Shown: piece after piece, positions 1 to 11,800 of the stretch | How the letters are laid out: each line of letters begins with the position of its first letter | Numbering within the stretch: position 1 is the first letter of the stretch | DNA from: Acanthaster planci | Taxonomy: Eukaryota; Echinodermata; Asteroidea; Valvatida; Acanthasteridae | Assembly (NCBI RefSeq): GCF_001949145.1 | Contig: NW_019091580.1 | Span: 236,998-300,997, forward strand | Reading direction: 5' to 3' | Length of the DNA stretch: 64,000 nt | The notes under the pieces: generated by a model | Databases searched by the model: none | Seen by the model: only the letters and a program-made list of their open reading frames with translations | What the model was told of the DNA's origin: nothing | Program-made: the position numbers and the translations under genes

Positions 1-1791
1 AAATACAAGTCGACCAGTGACACGCTAGGAAAAACAAATGGACAACTAGGGATTTCCTATAGTTTAATATGCACGATTGTCACGTATACCTGTCTCGTCC
101 TTAATAATTTTCATTTCACTAGTTCCATTTCTGAGAGATTTTTAATTTCAACACCAAAAACCAGTTTTCATCACGCAAAGTGATATGTATGTGATAAATG
201 GTGTCCCAAGAAGACGTTCTATGCCACAATTAAAATGTACAGCTACACGTACTGTCCTCCATTTGACTGGACAAAATAAGAACAACGTAAAAACAGGTTC
301 ATAGCAAGGCGAACATTACAGGACTGCATAGTATGAACACGTTGCCATGAAACAGATGGAAAAGAATATTTAAAACAACGCAAAGATCATAAAAACAAAC
401 CGGTGACTTTACTAAAGCGTACATGTAATTCAAGTGGAAAACAATTGAATAAAATTACAGCCGTGGAGGAATTTTTTTAATTTTATAAAGAACGGGATAA
501 CAGTTGGACCGGCAAGAAAACGACAAGACTTTACGACGGAGAAATAACTGGCAGACCAATCGACAGACAGACAGTAGAGTGAATACAGGACGACAGACAT
601 CAGGATTTGACCAAAAGCGACTGAGGTGTTGCATGCACCGTGGCGCCCCCAACACTTTACCTTTTTTCTTCGCACCCATAACCCGTTTCCCACCGTGATT
701 CGACCCGACATTCCCCGGGGCCGACTGCGATTTCACTCGCCACGTGAGAGGCATTCCTTCCGGACACCGTGCCAGCGGTGGGGAACGATCGCACGGGCAC
801 TTTTTTCGTTTGATGAGAGGAGACTGTGGGCTCTAACACTCGGCCGACCCGTAATGCGTTTACAATCTGCTCCGCCGCGGAGGAGTCAACGTTTGTTTTG
901 CCAGGAATTAGGTCTCGGGTATACCTGGTTATGACATTAGAAGTTGTTGATGATTCCTGGTTTCAATAGAGCAATTTGAAACGGCAATGCATACCTTCAT
1001 CTCAGGGAAGAGGTACCGACTAAATATCTGACAAACATAATAGATCATAGTGTACATTACGAAACATTAATGCAGACCATTGTTAACTTTCATGCCATAA
1101 AAAGGTCTACAAAAGATAACACAGGCAAGCTGTCATGCATGACCTTCAGGTATTTACGCTCAGAAGAGTGAAAGTACACTTTGTTGTGCAGACAATCACA
1201 AAATATAATTGAGCAACATTTTTGAAGGATAACTGTCGCCCCCTTTACTGTTGAAATTCAACACCTGCGCTCAAAAAAACACCGAGCAATCACCTGTATA
1301 ATTATGCAGTCTCAGTATGATCACCAAATGTCCACATGGCTCAAGACTGACTTCACTCAAGTTTTTTTTAGTCTTCGCCTACTGCTTTTGTTGCCATTTA
1401 CTCAATGGGGCTTCGAAGACATTTTTAAAGGCAACTTATGGCGCCATCAAAGCCGACTCGATGCCTCAAACGTTTCTAAAATGTGCCGTTTAAAAGCGAG
1501 ACTTCTTACCAGCCCGCTGGCTTTTCGCAAACGTGTTTTCCGAGTTAGCTGTGGATCCTACATTACGATGATATGGGGAGAGATAAATCTTTACTGTTAC
1601 CCAAACCTTTCACCATTAACCTTGCCGCTAATTATGATGTATATCCCACCATTAACTGAATTACAGCTAGCCCACGATCCGCATTCCACAGACTCGGCCG
1701 CCGCTCGGCGCGGCACGCAGCCGAAAATCCTCGGCGTGCATGTCTGGCACCATGCGCGGTGCCTCAACCCGGCTTCTCATGCTATACTTAC
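1..1791. other. MRF 3' side: intron 2 or downstream region, no exon recognised
   Basis: The minus-strand MRF gene continues into this stretch through a strong donor (gtaagtatag) at 1791. Two G+C-rich islands (about 640-900 and 1680-1790) stand out from the A+T-rich background and are the best places to look for the missing last exon. None of their three minus-strand frames shows the expected C-terminal helix III motif. Nothing else is recognisable. Confidence 0.4.
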
Positions 1792-2724
1792 CGCACTGAG
1801 CCGCGAGTCCATGGAGGGTAGCACCGCTCCATCACTGCCGCGCAGGGGCCGTCCTCCCGGGTGCATCAGCGGGGTGGACTCGGCCTCGTGCAGCATCATC
1901 TGTAATCGCTCGATGTACTGGATGGCATTCCTCAGAATGGTCACTTTGGGCATTCGCTGCTCCGGGTTCGTGCAGGTCCGGCGTTTCAGCACCTCGAAGG
2001 CGGCGTTGACTTTGGTCAGTCGCCTCCGCTCCCGGTCTGTGGCTGCTCGCCTCTTGTCGAAGATGTTGGTTTTCCTCTTGCACGCCTTGCATGCCCATAT
2101 CAAGCACTGTCGTTCACCTGCACAAAAAAAAAACAAAAACAAAAATCCCACATAAAAATTGGACTTTTCTCAAGCTGTAATTATTAGCCTGCACAATACA
2201 TGACCGTTCTTCAAAATACATACTTATACGACTTATACTGTGGGTGATTATGGGATGTTATAGCATAACAGAGGGAAAAAACATGCATAATGTTGTTAGG
2301 ATAATAAAAGGGCAGGAACTGAACAGAAAATGCTTAGGTCGACACTTGTATGTGAGAGTGAGACTGAAGTACCTGTATGATGAGTGTCATGCTCATGGCC
2401 TGGCGCCAAGACGTGAGGGTAGTGCCCCGTTCCGTTCTCACCGTTGTTGATATGGTTGTATTTCTCGCTCATGAAGTTCCCTCCGCTACCACCGCCTGCC
2501 ACGTCCCTCAGTTCCTCCACGCCCACATCTCGGTCGTGGGGATCCAGGTCCTCGCGAGAGTTTGGCCGGTAGAGGCCCGGCGAGGCGGCCTGGTCGGCGA
2601 AACAGTGGTACTCGGGCGGGGACGAGTCGCTGGCCCCTCCTCCCCCGTAGCCGAACGGCTGGAGGCACATCGACGCGCGCTGGTCCGCCGGGTAACCAGG
2701 CGTGCTGCCCATAGTCGCCAACAT
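1792..2724 (-). CDS. Myogenic regulatory factor (MyoD/Myf5/myogenin family), partial: exons 1 and 2
   Basis: A muscle-determination bHLH transcription factor that binds E-boxes as a heterodimer with E proteins in the nucleus. Exon 1 is 2373-2724 (117 codons, ends phase 1, donor gtactt). Exon 2 is 1792-2117 (acceptor tttttgtgcag, donor gtaagt, ends phase 0). Exon 1 is a low-similarity Gly/His/Ser-rich N-terminus. Exon 2 starts just before the Cys/His domain ([13 protein letters not shown], about residues 122-134) and carries the whole bHLH (about 138-190). The myogenic code Ala143-Thr144 in the basic region and Lys153 at the junction are intact, which separates it from other bHLH families. I chose the ATG at 2722-2724 because upstream in-frame codons lie near the TATA-like element and look like 5' UTR; Met5 is an alternative start. 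The residue after Ala-Thr is Asp where vertebrate MyoD has Met. The exon or exons with the C-terminal helix III (SSLDCLSSIV-like) were not found; they may lie in 1-1791 unrecognised or off the left edge. Confidence 0.93.
2373..2724 (-). CDS. MRF coding exon 1 (N-terminal transactivation region)
   Basis: This exon encodes 117 residues plus one base. It is acidic and His/Gly-rich and ends in a His-rich stretch (HEHDTHHT). A tyrosine/proline-rich part followed by an acidic part (EDLDPHDRD) fits the N-terminal activation domain of MRFs, but I see no firm alignment. In vertebrate MyoD the Cys/His and bHLH domains are in the first exon. Here an intron of 255 bp separates them from the N-terminus. 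Confidence 0.85.
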
Positions 2725-2843
2725 CGAGACCGCGCTCCGGTGCTCGAGACAAATCCCGTTGAATTGAAAACCCACGGAACTAACTGAAAAATGCCGATCG
2801 ACCGATAGCGAGATAGTCACCTTGAATCGAGCTCAGAAACTTA

Positions 2844-2865
2844 CATGTGACAGGGAATTTAAAGG
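2844..2865 (-). promoter_or_regulatory. TATA-like element and E-box upstream of the MRF gene
   Basis: On the minus strand, CCTTTAAATT (2856-2865) lies about 132 bp upstream of the chosen ATG. An E-box CACATG (2844-2849) follows just downstream. The position is right for a core promoter, and MRF genes are often autoregulated through E-boxes. Both points are inference from position and short motifs only. Confidence 0.4.
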
Positions 2866-5800
2866 CCGCTGGATGTAATTCGTGGCGGTGTTACCGGTAA
2901 GCCGGACCAGAGTGGGGACTGACGTCTTTTCACTACATGGTTACCCATGTTGAAATACCACCACTCAAGTCCCACGGGCCAACCGCGGCGCCGGTGACCG
3001 GCGGACGGGCGCGAGGGGAGCGCTGGCGGCGCCGGGCACCAGGCTCGAAACCTTCGGGGATGGTAACCGCACGAACATGCGCATTACGGCCCGAACATAT
3101 CCGCGGGCTTTTTTCTGTCAACTTTTGAGCACGATGAGAGATGGTGGATCAAGTTCATTCCGCACTGAAGATCTCGCGTCGTTGGTGTTCGATTTTTGTG
3201 GGGGAAAAACAAAAACAGACCTGTATAAGTGCACAGTGCATTATGTTGTTTGCGACACTGTGGACAATATTCTAAGAAATTAATTTACCAAAAGCCATGT
3301 TACTATATACACAAGAGAGTCAGTTGGTTAGTTTTGGGCGGTCGGTTTCAGTGATGGCACAGATCAAAATCTCAGTATTAAGATGAACTTTCATTAGGAT
3401 GTCCAGCATAGCTATAATACTGGAATGGCTAGGAAAAAATCGTAAATGAGCTCCACGCTAAAATCTGATTTCAAAGCGCTTGCTCAATGATGAGGCGAAT
3501 GTCGACAACATGGATCAGTGTCGGTGATTAAGTTAACAACACAAATGAATGTCGACTACTTATGCTGAGGATTTGATTGAGATCTTAGCATGGAAGATCC
3601 CATTCAAAATGAATTAAAGGTACGATTACGAACTACGAATTAGATTATATCAATGTTTTTCAGCGCAAAATTGAAATCATGCCAACCCCAATCGTAACTG
3701 ACATACCTTCTATGGGTACAGATGCACAGAACGGAGTTCGGTGGGAGGGTCGTTAAATCAAGAGTGACATTTATTGTTCACCATAATTATTTACCTTTAG
3801 CACTTGAATTTCTTTTTGTTTCTTTACAGCTTGTTTCACTGCAAAAAAAAAATTGACACAAAATGAAATTACTGAAAACAATAAGTCTTCAAGAAGATTT
3901 TTTCGAGGGTGGATTTTGAGAAAAATCAGCCCAAAGACTTCTTCTTGGGTGCAGCGATCAACTTCTGAAAAAAGAGAGACCAAAACAAGTCCCGCTTCCG
4001 AATTGGAAAGAGCAAGCCCAAAGAAGGGCCCGTCACCGACCTTTTTGTTCTCCGCCTGAATGTGCATGGTGGTGGGGGGGGTTGGCAATTCCCCCTCGCT
4101 TATCCGCGGTGCAAGCAAGCTAGTTGAGCCGGGGAGACTTAGCCCGAGATCCGCAGAGCCTAGAAAAACTTCCGCCGACGGACCGGCGAATCTGGGTTTC
4201 GCCGCTGGAACTGTTGTTGTTTTCACGTTGTTTTTTTTAGGGGGGTGGGGGTGGGGTCTCTGTGCCGCTAGTTTTGAGCTAGAAAAACTCTTTATCAATC
4301 GTCTTCCTTTTTTCCAACATCTTTAACTTTCTTTCTAAACTTTAAAAGAGTGGAATACAGATATAAGTAACTAAGCAACAAGCGACTGTTAGCTTCTCGG
4401 CGTATAGCGCGTCTGTCGGCCCATCTGTGCGTTTTAAAGAACTGTATTGATTTTTTTTCCTGTCATCTCTCCACGATTCCAATTACACTTTCGGCAGAAG
4501 ATGATTAAGTTTGGTACAAAATTTGACGCCATATAAGGCCTCGTTCCAATTCGGGGTGGTATTTTAGAGATTAGTACACTGGATAAGGAAAATCCTTGTC
4601 GGGGGAAATAAGTTTGTCGATGTGTGGCGTCAACTTCAAAATTGTCTTCAAACGCTTGAATTGGGTGACGAAAGCGTGTCAGAACAGTTGGTATTTTTAC
4701 GCTTACAATAGGTTGATTGCTCTATATCAGGTTTTTATGCTTAACAGGGCCGAGGGCAGAATTCGCTCCCATGCCGATGCGTTTTTTGCAGCATCACTGC
4801 AACGAATTTGAGTATCGCGCCCCCAGCCATCCCGACCTTTTCTCTCGTCTTGCGGCCACAGTTACTAATATTATTTACTCTAGAAAGCAAGCAACAAACA
4901 AGCAACTAGAAAAGAAATGTATAGAACAAAACGTTGAGCGAACCCAAATGTAAACATGGGGAGGTCACAATAAAATTAGGCACTTAACAATAGATTCAGA
5001 AAGCATTAGACTCAGTAACACAAATAAAACTATGTGGATCGGGGATAGACGAGTAACTAAATTGATATTACTCATGGGCATGCGTTTTGACATAAACAGT
5101 ATCAATTATATACATATCGCAAACCGTTTTGGTGACATCTTCGATTTTCAGACACAAGCAAGCGTGTGCAATGAAATGTACCCAAGTATGGGCCAACACT
5201 TGTGGCAGTCGGTATATTGATAATTTTAACATCAAACTCTTTATCCCATTTCATTTCAACTTCACAGGATGATATATTCAGTACAGATGTCGTTACACGC
5301 ATGATGCATATACTGGTTTCTGTTGTTTCAAACGAATGCAGTATTTCAAAAGGACAACTGAAATCAGGACGAGGGGCAGAGTTCGCCCCCTCTAGTGAGT
5401 TTTGAAAATGAAGAGAACAAAATGAAAATAAAGTTTTAATGGGGTTAGGGCAATGGCTTATGAATGAAATATCTTGGGACTACGTAACAAGGCGACGACG
5501 TGACTATGACTGCCAACATTTGGCCAAGTTGGACCAATCGAATATATAGACATAGCGTCTGCTCACTAAAATTCCTAGCAAAGTGTGAATCAGCGAGTGT
5601 CGTAAAAAAACACACACACAAAAAAAAATCACAAGAAACAGCCTAACTTGGCACTGTTCAAGTACATTAGTATCGTCTTTGTCCCCCGTTCCCGCAGAAG
5701 CAGGGGCCTTCGACTCCACCTGACGAAAATATTTCAAGATCAGATGACGGTACGTCCGTTCGGAAAACACCCCCAATAAAAATCCCTCTGGCAAAATATA

Positions 5801-8799
5801 CTGGTGCGCTGGTCGGACATGATGCTTGGACCCGCACTGATTGTGTACGATATGAAACTAGTATAACACTGGAGATTTATGGCGCCAAAATGTGTCAAAA
5901 TATCTCTTTTCTGCCGTCAATAACCAAATCCGAATCGCAAATTTTCATTTTATTCTTTTCTATTTTCTTTGCTCGGCTGTGCGACGTCACGGAAGATTAA
6001 TCGTTCGTATGTTGGCAAGGCAGGGTTCACTTGCACTGTTCTTATAAGCGCGTCAAAGTGGCGGGTAGAAATGGCACCCTATTCATCATGTTGGCCGAGC
6101 TGAGCTGCGGCCGGGGGATCTTGGAAAATATGTTGAAATGCTATACGGGCCAGCGCGCGCAGCATGGTTGTCAGCTGCCGCCCCGACCCAGCAGAAGTCC
6201 CCGAAGATGACACTTTTCTGACTGCGTCGAGGCGGGGCAATGAAAGCGTGCTACTGTGTGTCGATGCCAGTCGGAAATGCGACGAGACAGTGGACTACAT
6301 TAAATTACCAGTGTTTAAGATAATCTGAAAGAAAGTGTTAACTTCAACCGATAAATTGAAAAAAAAAAGAAAAGAAAAAAGGCGGGACTAAACTTTGGAA
6401 CTGCCATCAAAGTTGCTGAAATCTTTACATACTTTAGTAGTAGTCAACTACGCGGAAACTCTTCACCACGAACTGATCGCAAAGCCAAAGCAAAACAGCG
6501 CCATCCCATGCTCTATACTCACATGGCTGCCATGAGACTTTGTCTCTGTTTCAGACAGCGATTCTTTTTGTCAAGGAAGCTCCCACCCTAAACAACAATC
6601 TGGCTACGAAATGTTAATTTCATGTGCCAATGCTACCAACCAAAAGACCTAAAACTTTTATGAGAACTGTTGTTTTTACAATGAGGGCTCTCGGATCATT
6701 ACTGGGGTGCGACCCTGCACCCTCGTGTGCCGGCAGCGAGCGCATGCAAGCACATGAAAATTAACAGAACAGATACTGTACCATAACTCCACAGAAAACC
6801 ATGAAGGATAATTTTAATTTAAGGAGTACCACGCTCATGGAATCAGCAATGAGAACTCGGCACAGGTGTAAAGCAGACGGGCCCCAATGGGCACACGCGG
6901 CCTGTGAAACACGACTCACTCCTCATTTTTCGTGGCAATATACACACTTGCTGAGGGTTTATCATCAAACGTTGATGACAGGGAAGGGGGCTGCCAGGTA
7001 GTTTCTCTCTCTATGGGCTAGCTAAAAGATTTATGAAATCTTTAAGAAAATACAACATATTTTAAAGAAATTATAATGCACCTTGAACCCACATAGTTTT
7101 CTCCAAGTGAGCTTTGTACCGTCGACTGAATCACAAGTTCTACATCTTTCGAATACACCGTTTGGAACTGGTACCCGGCATGGTCTTTAAATTCAACCGC
7201 TCGTACTTCAATGGCTTATAAATGTACATCTTACATTTATACACATGCACAAACGAGTTCGAGTATCGCTTAAACTTAGACCAATGATGCGAAAGAGAGG
7301 TGAAAATGATGCAAGTTAACAACTGCGAATGTAGCACTGAAACACCTCAAGCGCGACAAGATTTTATTGCAATTTGATTCATTGGTTATATACAATAATT
7401 ACATATATAATACATATTTACACTGACATGCAATTCTTCTAAGAAGTGCATATCAAATACACGAGTTTTCGTTTTAGAATCACATACACAGAAATATTGC
7501 CTGGCCAGCATACACCAACATTCACTTTGAAAACTCATTCAATATATATTACGTTTTGATCATTGGTTTGCGGGGTTTATTAATGCGGGGATTTCCATGA
7601 CGCCCTTGCCCTCACTGACCCAAGTAAACGAGAAAAGACTGGAGCACCATGCACAGTACATGTATTTACATAGTTGGCAATCGTTTTAGCTTTACAAATG
7701 GCAAAAAGTGTGCGAAAAACGCAAAGCCGGTATCCAGTATGAACGACGACAGCCGGAAACAGCAGAAATTGTGACCGATAGGGACTCTGATAAAGAATTC
7801 AGTTAGTAATTTAGGCAAATATGAACCCTCTGTCGAGTTTACAACGTGCGGCGCACAGGTTGCTATCCCATTTGAAATGCTTGTGTGCAGTGAGGGTGGC
7901 TTATATCCGAGGGAACCGTGTGGTCATGTGGTACTCTGACACCTTCTGATTGGACCCTCCAGTACTAAGAATGACATTATAGTGCAGTGGAATTGGTACT
8001 TGCATGCTTGGAAATGTACATGTACTTGCACTCTACTCATGAGAAACAACTGCCTTGAACTCGTAACGGCGAGAAACAAATCACTGTACTCATGATCAAC
8101 TTGTGGAAAAATACTCATACCCATACAACACAAATCTCTGGGATGTTGCTCTCTTAATGACCCATGTGCCAACGGAAAAAAGCTTGTTATTGAACACGTA
8201 CTAGAGGTAATGTACAAGGAAATAAACTTGTACTCGTACTTTTGTTGTAATTAGCCAAATTACAAATCTGGAAGTCAGTCACAGACTTATTCGATCTCTT
8301 TACACAAACACTGTAGATATATACGTACATGTACAAATCCATTTACTGATAAACTCTTCTTGATATTACTCCTAAGGCAACAACCCAACGAAAATCTTTG
8401 GTTGAGCCCTAAGAAGTCTTCCATACTTCAAACATTGGTTTCTTTGTATGGCAAAAAAACTTAATAAAGTAAGAACAAAATCACCACAAAAAAGGACAAA
8501 AACAAATATGTATAACACAGACATCAATGGCTTTTTGTTGCGAGCCTTCCCTTTGAGAGGGCCAGTAACATCCAAGGGTTATACTCATGGGACAAAACAG
8601 GTGCAAAACTGACTCTGATTCCAACCCAAACCGACGCACAGCATACAAAAGACCTAGAGTGTGTGAAACCGACCCAGCATGTTCCTTTGCTTTTCTGCAC
8701 ATAGAACGTTCTAACAATTCAGAGACAAGTCATGAAATGAAGTTGATTCCATTAGCAGTACATACTCACTGGGCACCGGCATACTTTTGCAAAGTTTCA
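2866..8799. other. Intergenic region between the MRF gene and TMEM216
   Basis: No coding region could be supported here. 2960-3060 is G+C- and CpG-rich and lies directly upstream of the MRF promoter, so it may be regulatory. 6080-6260 is a second G+C-rich patch. The longest ORF (3771-4298, minus) is rich in low-complexity Pro/Lys/Phe and overlaps a G-run and A-runs, with no family resemblance. Phrases such as gggcagagttcgccccc occur at about 5374 and, diverged, near 4750, which hints at an uncharacterised dispersed repeat. Confidence 0.4.
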
Positions 8800-8818
8800 T
8801 CATCTGAATGACTCTGCC
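8770..8818 (-). CDS. TMEM216: Terminal TMEM216 exon (stop at 8800), possibly alternatively spliced
   Basis: Minus-strand sequence with a strong acceptor (ttgttgttttacag). Entered in phase 2 from exon 12036-12237 it gives Arg-Ala-Glu-Ser-Phe-Arg and TGA. A consensus donor (gtgagtatg) lies 30 bp after that stop, at 8769, so the piece could also be used as a 49-bp internal exon in another frame or isoform. Its six-residue tail matches the human length but not the human sequence. Confidence 0.55.
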
Positions 8819-11800
8819 CTGTAAAACAACAATATAACATTTGAAAACACCAAAATAAACTCGAGAGATCTTTTGAACAACGCACTTGATTTACATGTAA
8901 GGGTTGAATGATTTGCCACCTACATGTATCTGAATTAGTTCTTTCTACTCTTCCCCCTACGCCACAAATTCATATCTGCCAACACTGAACCGTTGGAAAT
9001 TGGAACATCATTTATTGATCAAATAGCAAAACAGGCAGCCAAGTGAGAGAAGCCATTTAAATGTCAAACATGTATGTATGTGCAAGTGCCATTTTGACAT
9101 AGCGGAAAGTACCCTTTTTTCTGCAATAGTGCCCCCTTTTGCCAGAACTTTTTTAATCTTTATGGAAAATGGAACTTTCCGATTTTTTGGCAGTCTGAAA
9201 ATTTAATAATTGGGATAGTTTCGATTAAAGCAGAATGGTTACAAGTGTGTAAACATTTTTTTTTGAACAGGATGTGCAAGGTCTCGAATGTCAGTAACTT
9301 GAAACAAACTATATAGAGAAACTGACAACATGTAGGTGCTTAAATATAATTATGAAGATTACCAAAGAAATTGACTGGAGCGGGATTTGAACCTGCAACC
9401 TCCAGAATACCGTATCTACCAACTGAGCTATCCAGCCCTAAGTTGGTGGCACTTCCCATACATCTTTGTTCGGGGGCATGAGTTAGAAGCCATGTACCCT
9501 GAAGGACCATATAGCCAGGAATCACTCCCCAGTCATACATGATGCAACCTGGGAAGTGGTGAATGGGGATCATCCGGGGAGGTTACGTAGGGCTCGATTG
9601 CTCAGTTGGTAGAGCACTGGTATGGTATTCCGAAGGTCACAGGTTCAATCCTGCTTCAGTCAATTTCTTTGTTGACTTTTTTTCGCATTTTGTTGAAAAA
9701 GGCATTCTTTTGTCATGATTTTTTTTTCTTTTCTTTTGTACACAGTTTTTCTGCATGTCACTTCAGTCCCTTTGCAATTTGGGATCTTCACCAAAGTTGC
9801 CTCAAACAAAGACCCTTTACTCATAGCAAAGATGTGCCTCGAAACATGACATCATTGTGACGTCATCATGTGATTTATTATGTAATTTTGAATATTTAGT
9901 TTGCTCCATTAATTTTGTACACGCATTTCAACGGTCTTTCAAGTCACTTGGCAAAGATTTATCTTCACCACAGTTACATCACAGGAAGACCAGAGAGCAC
10001 TGTTTTTTTTAGGAAAGTAATGTCATGATGATGTCAGCTTTTGATTCATTAATAAATTTTGAATATTTATTTTCTCCTGTTGACTTTGTACACAGTTTCA
10101 AGAGGCCTTTTTGGTCAATTAACAATTTTGGATCTTACTCACAGTTACACCAAAGAAGGATCTTAAGGAAAAGATGATCCTTAAATAATGATGTCAATTA
10201 TTTGATGTCCTCAAAATAATGACATAATCAAGTGTCAAACAACACTCAATCAAAAATGGTCGAGTTTTAATCTTTAAAAATCCACATGAAATCAACCGTG
10301 ACTTCCAGTGACTTGGTGTTTGCGTTCTTTGTTTCATCTTGTGTGTGTAAAAATCGTGTGACCCTTATACGCATACAGTAATTCAAAATTGGTGACAGAT
10401 ATGAACTTGCTTAGAACAGGGTTAGTCTCTGGCCAGATAGTACTCTGCAAAACAGCTACTGGTGACGTCATGAAAATCTTGAGCTCCCTCTTATGACGAA
10501 TTGAAAATTGTTCAAATTATATTTGAATAGATGTCTGTGGCGAAGTTGGTTAGAATTGTTTGAAAATTGGTTAACATGATGTCCTTTATGCTTGCAACAT
10601 TTGTGGAAAATTCAGGATGATGACTTTATCAGACCGGGAGTTATGATGAAAAGACCTTTAATTCATGAAAAATAGCTACAAATTCAATCCCAACGGTTAC
10701 AGTCTGAAGTTGCCTGTCAAAACTAGAGTAAATATCTGCATCAATTGTCCAAGGTGTTGGGCTTGATACACTGTTTATAGACGGAGTACACCACCAATGA
10801 CAAAATTTGCCATCTGCTGGCAGTGCCACCAACACGACCCATAGGGGTAACAGCCGTAGCTATAAGAGCCATGCTTTGTACATGTAATGTGTATAATTGA
10901 CCCACACTGTTTCGGGGCCATTGCTTTGGCAACAAGAAAACCATGTGGCAGGGAAATCGCGCATCGTCATGCTCTGGTAAATAAATGGAAAGATTCCTGG
11001 CACTGAAAGGAATCAGCGGGTGGTGATTTAGCTGTAGCAAGGAGTGTAGCAGGTGCGAATCTGAATCCAGCCCGTTTCATACCAGCAAAAGCACTGTATT
11101 TTGTGAAGTGCGTGTCCCATCGGGTTAAAACCACGGAGTGACATATTGATGACATCAACAGCTATCAAATAACGTTGAGTTAAATGGTATTTTAAATCTT
11201 GGAAAAATCACCATAATGACATCAAGTGCCGCATCACATGGCATTTAAGGTGCAAATTTCAACATGTCAGGTGACATCAAAAGTGCCGATTTATATCACT
11301 ATATATCCTGAAGCGCATGTTTGATTGGGTTGAAACTTTGCAGTTATGCAATCATGGCCAGGAAATTTTTATTTAAAAGCTTAGAAATGCAAAAAAACAG
11401 ACACAGAACATCTTGTTCATCTTTATAATTATACGTAAGCACCTAGTCAGTTTCCCTGTATAGTTTGTTTCATGATTTGTGTTAAAAAAAGTCACATCCT
11501 CCATAATTGATCCCTGTTCACCACTTCTCAGGTTGCATCGTGTATGATTGGGGAGTTATCCCTGGCCATGTGATGTTTTAGGTTACATGGCTTCTGACTC
11601 ACACCCTCAAAGAAAGATAATTGACAAATGGGAAGAACTACCAACGTAGGGGGATAGCTCAGTTGGTAGAACACAGGTACGGTATTCTGGAGGTTGCGGG
11701 TTCAAATCCCACTCCAGTCAATTTCTTTGTTCATCTTTATAAAGTTAGGCACTTAATAGACAACAATTGAACATGGGCATGTATAATCAGACAAATAGTA

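Noticed and set aside
657-839. Missing last exon of the MRF gene
   Set aside because: G+C-rich and open on the minus strand, but none of the frames shows the helix III motif and the acceptor is weak.
1304-2155. 283-codon plus-strand open frame
   Set aside because: Overlaps the MRF bHLH exon on the opposite strand; the minus-strand reading carries the conserved domain.
3771-4298. 175-codon minus-strand open frame as a gene
   Set aside because: Composition follows A-runs and G-runs; no start context, splice partner or family resemblance.
9372-9440. Functional tRNA gene
   Set aside because: A and B boxes are present, but the segment is part of a longer repeated unit with a shared head and tail, and the acceptor stem does not pair well.
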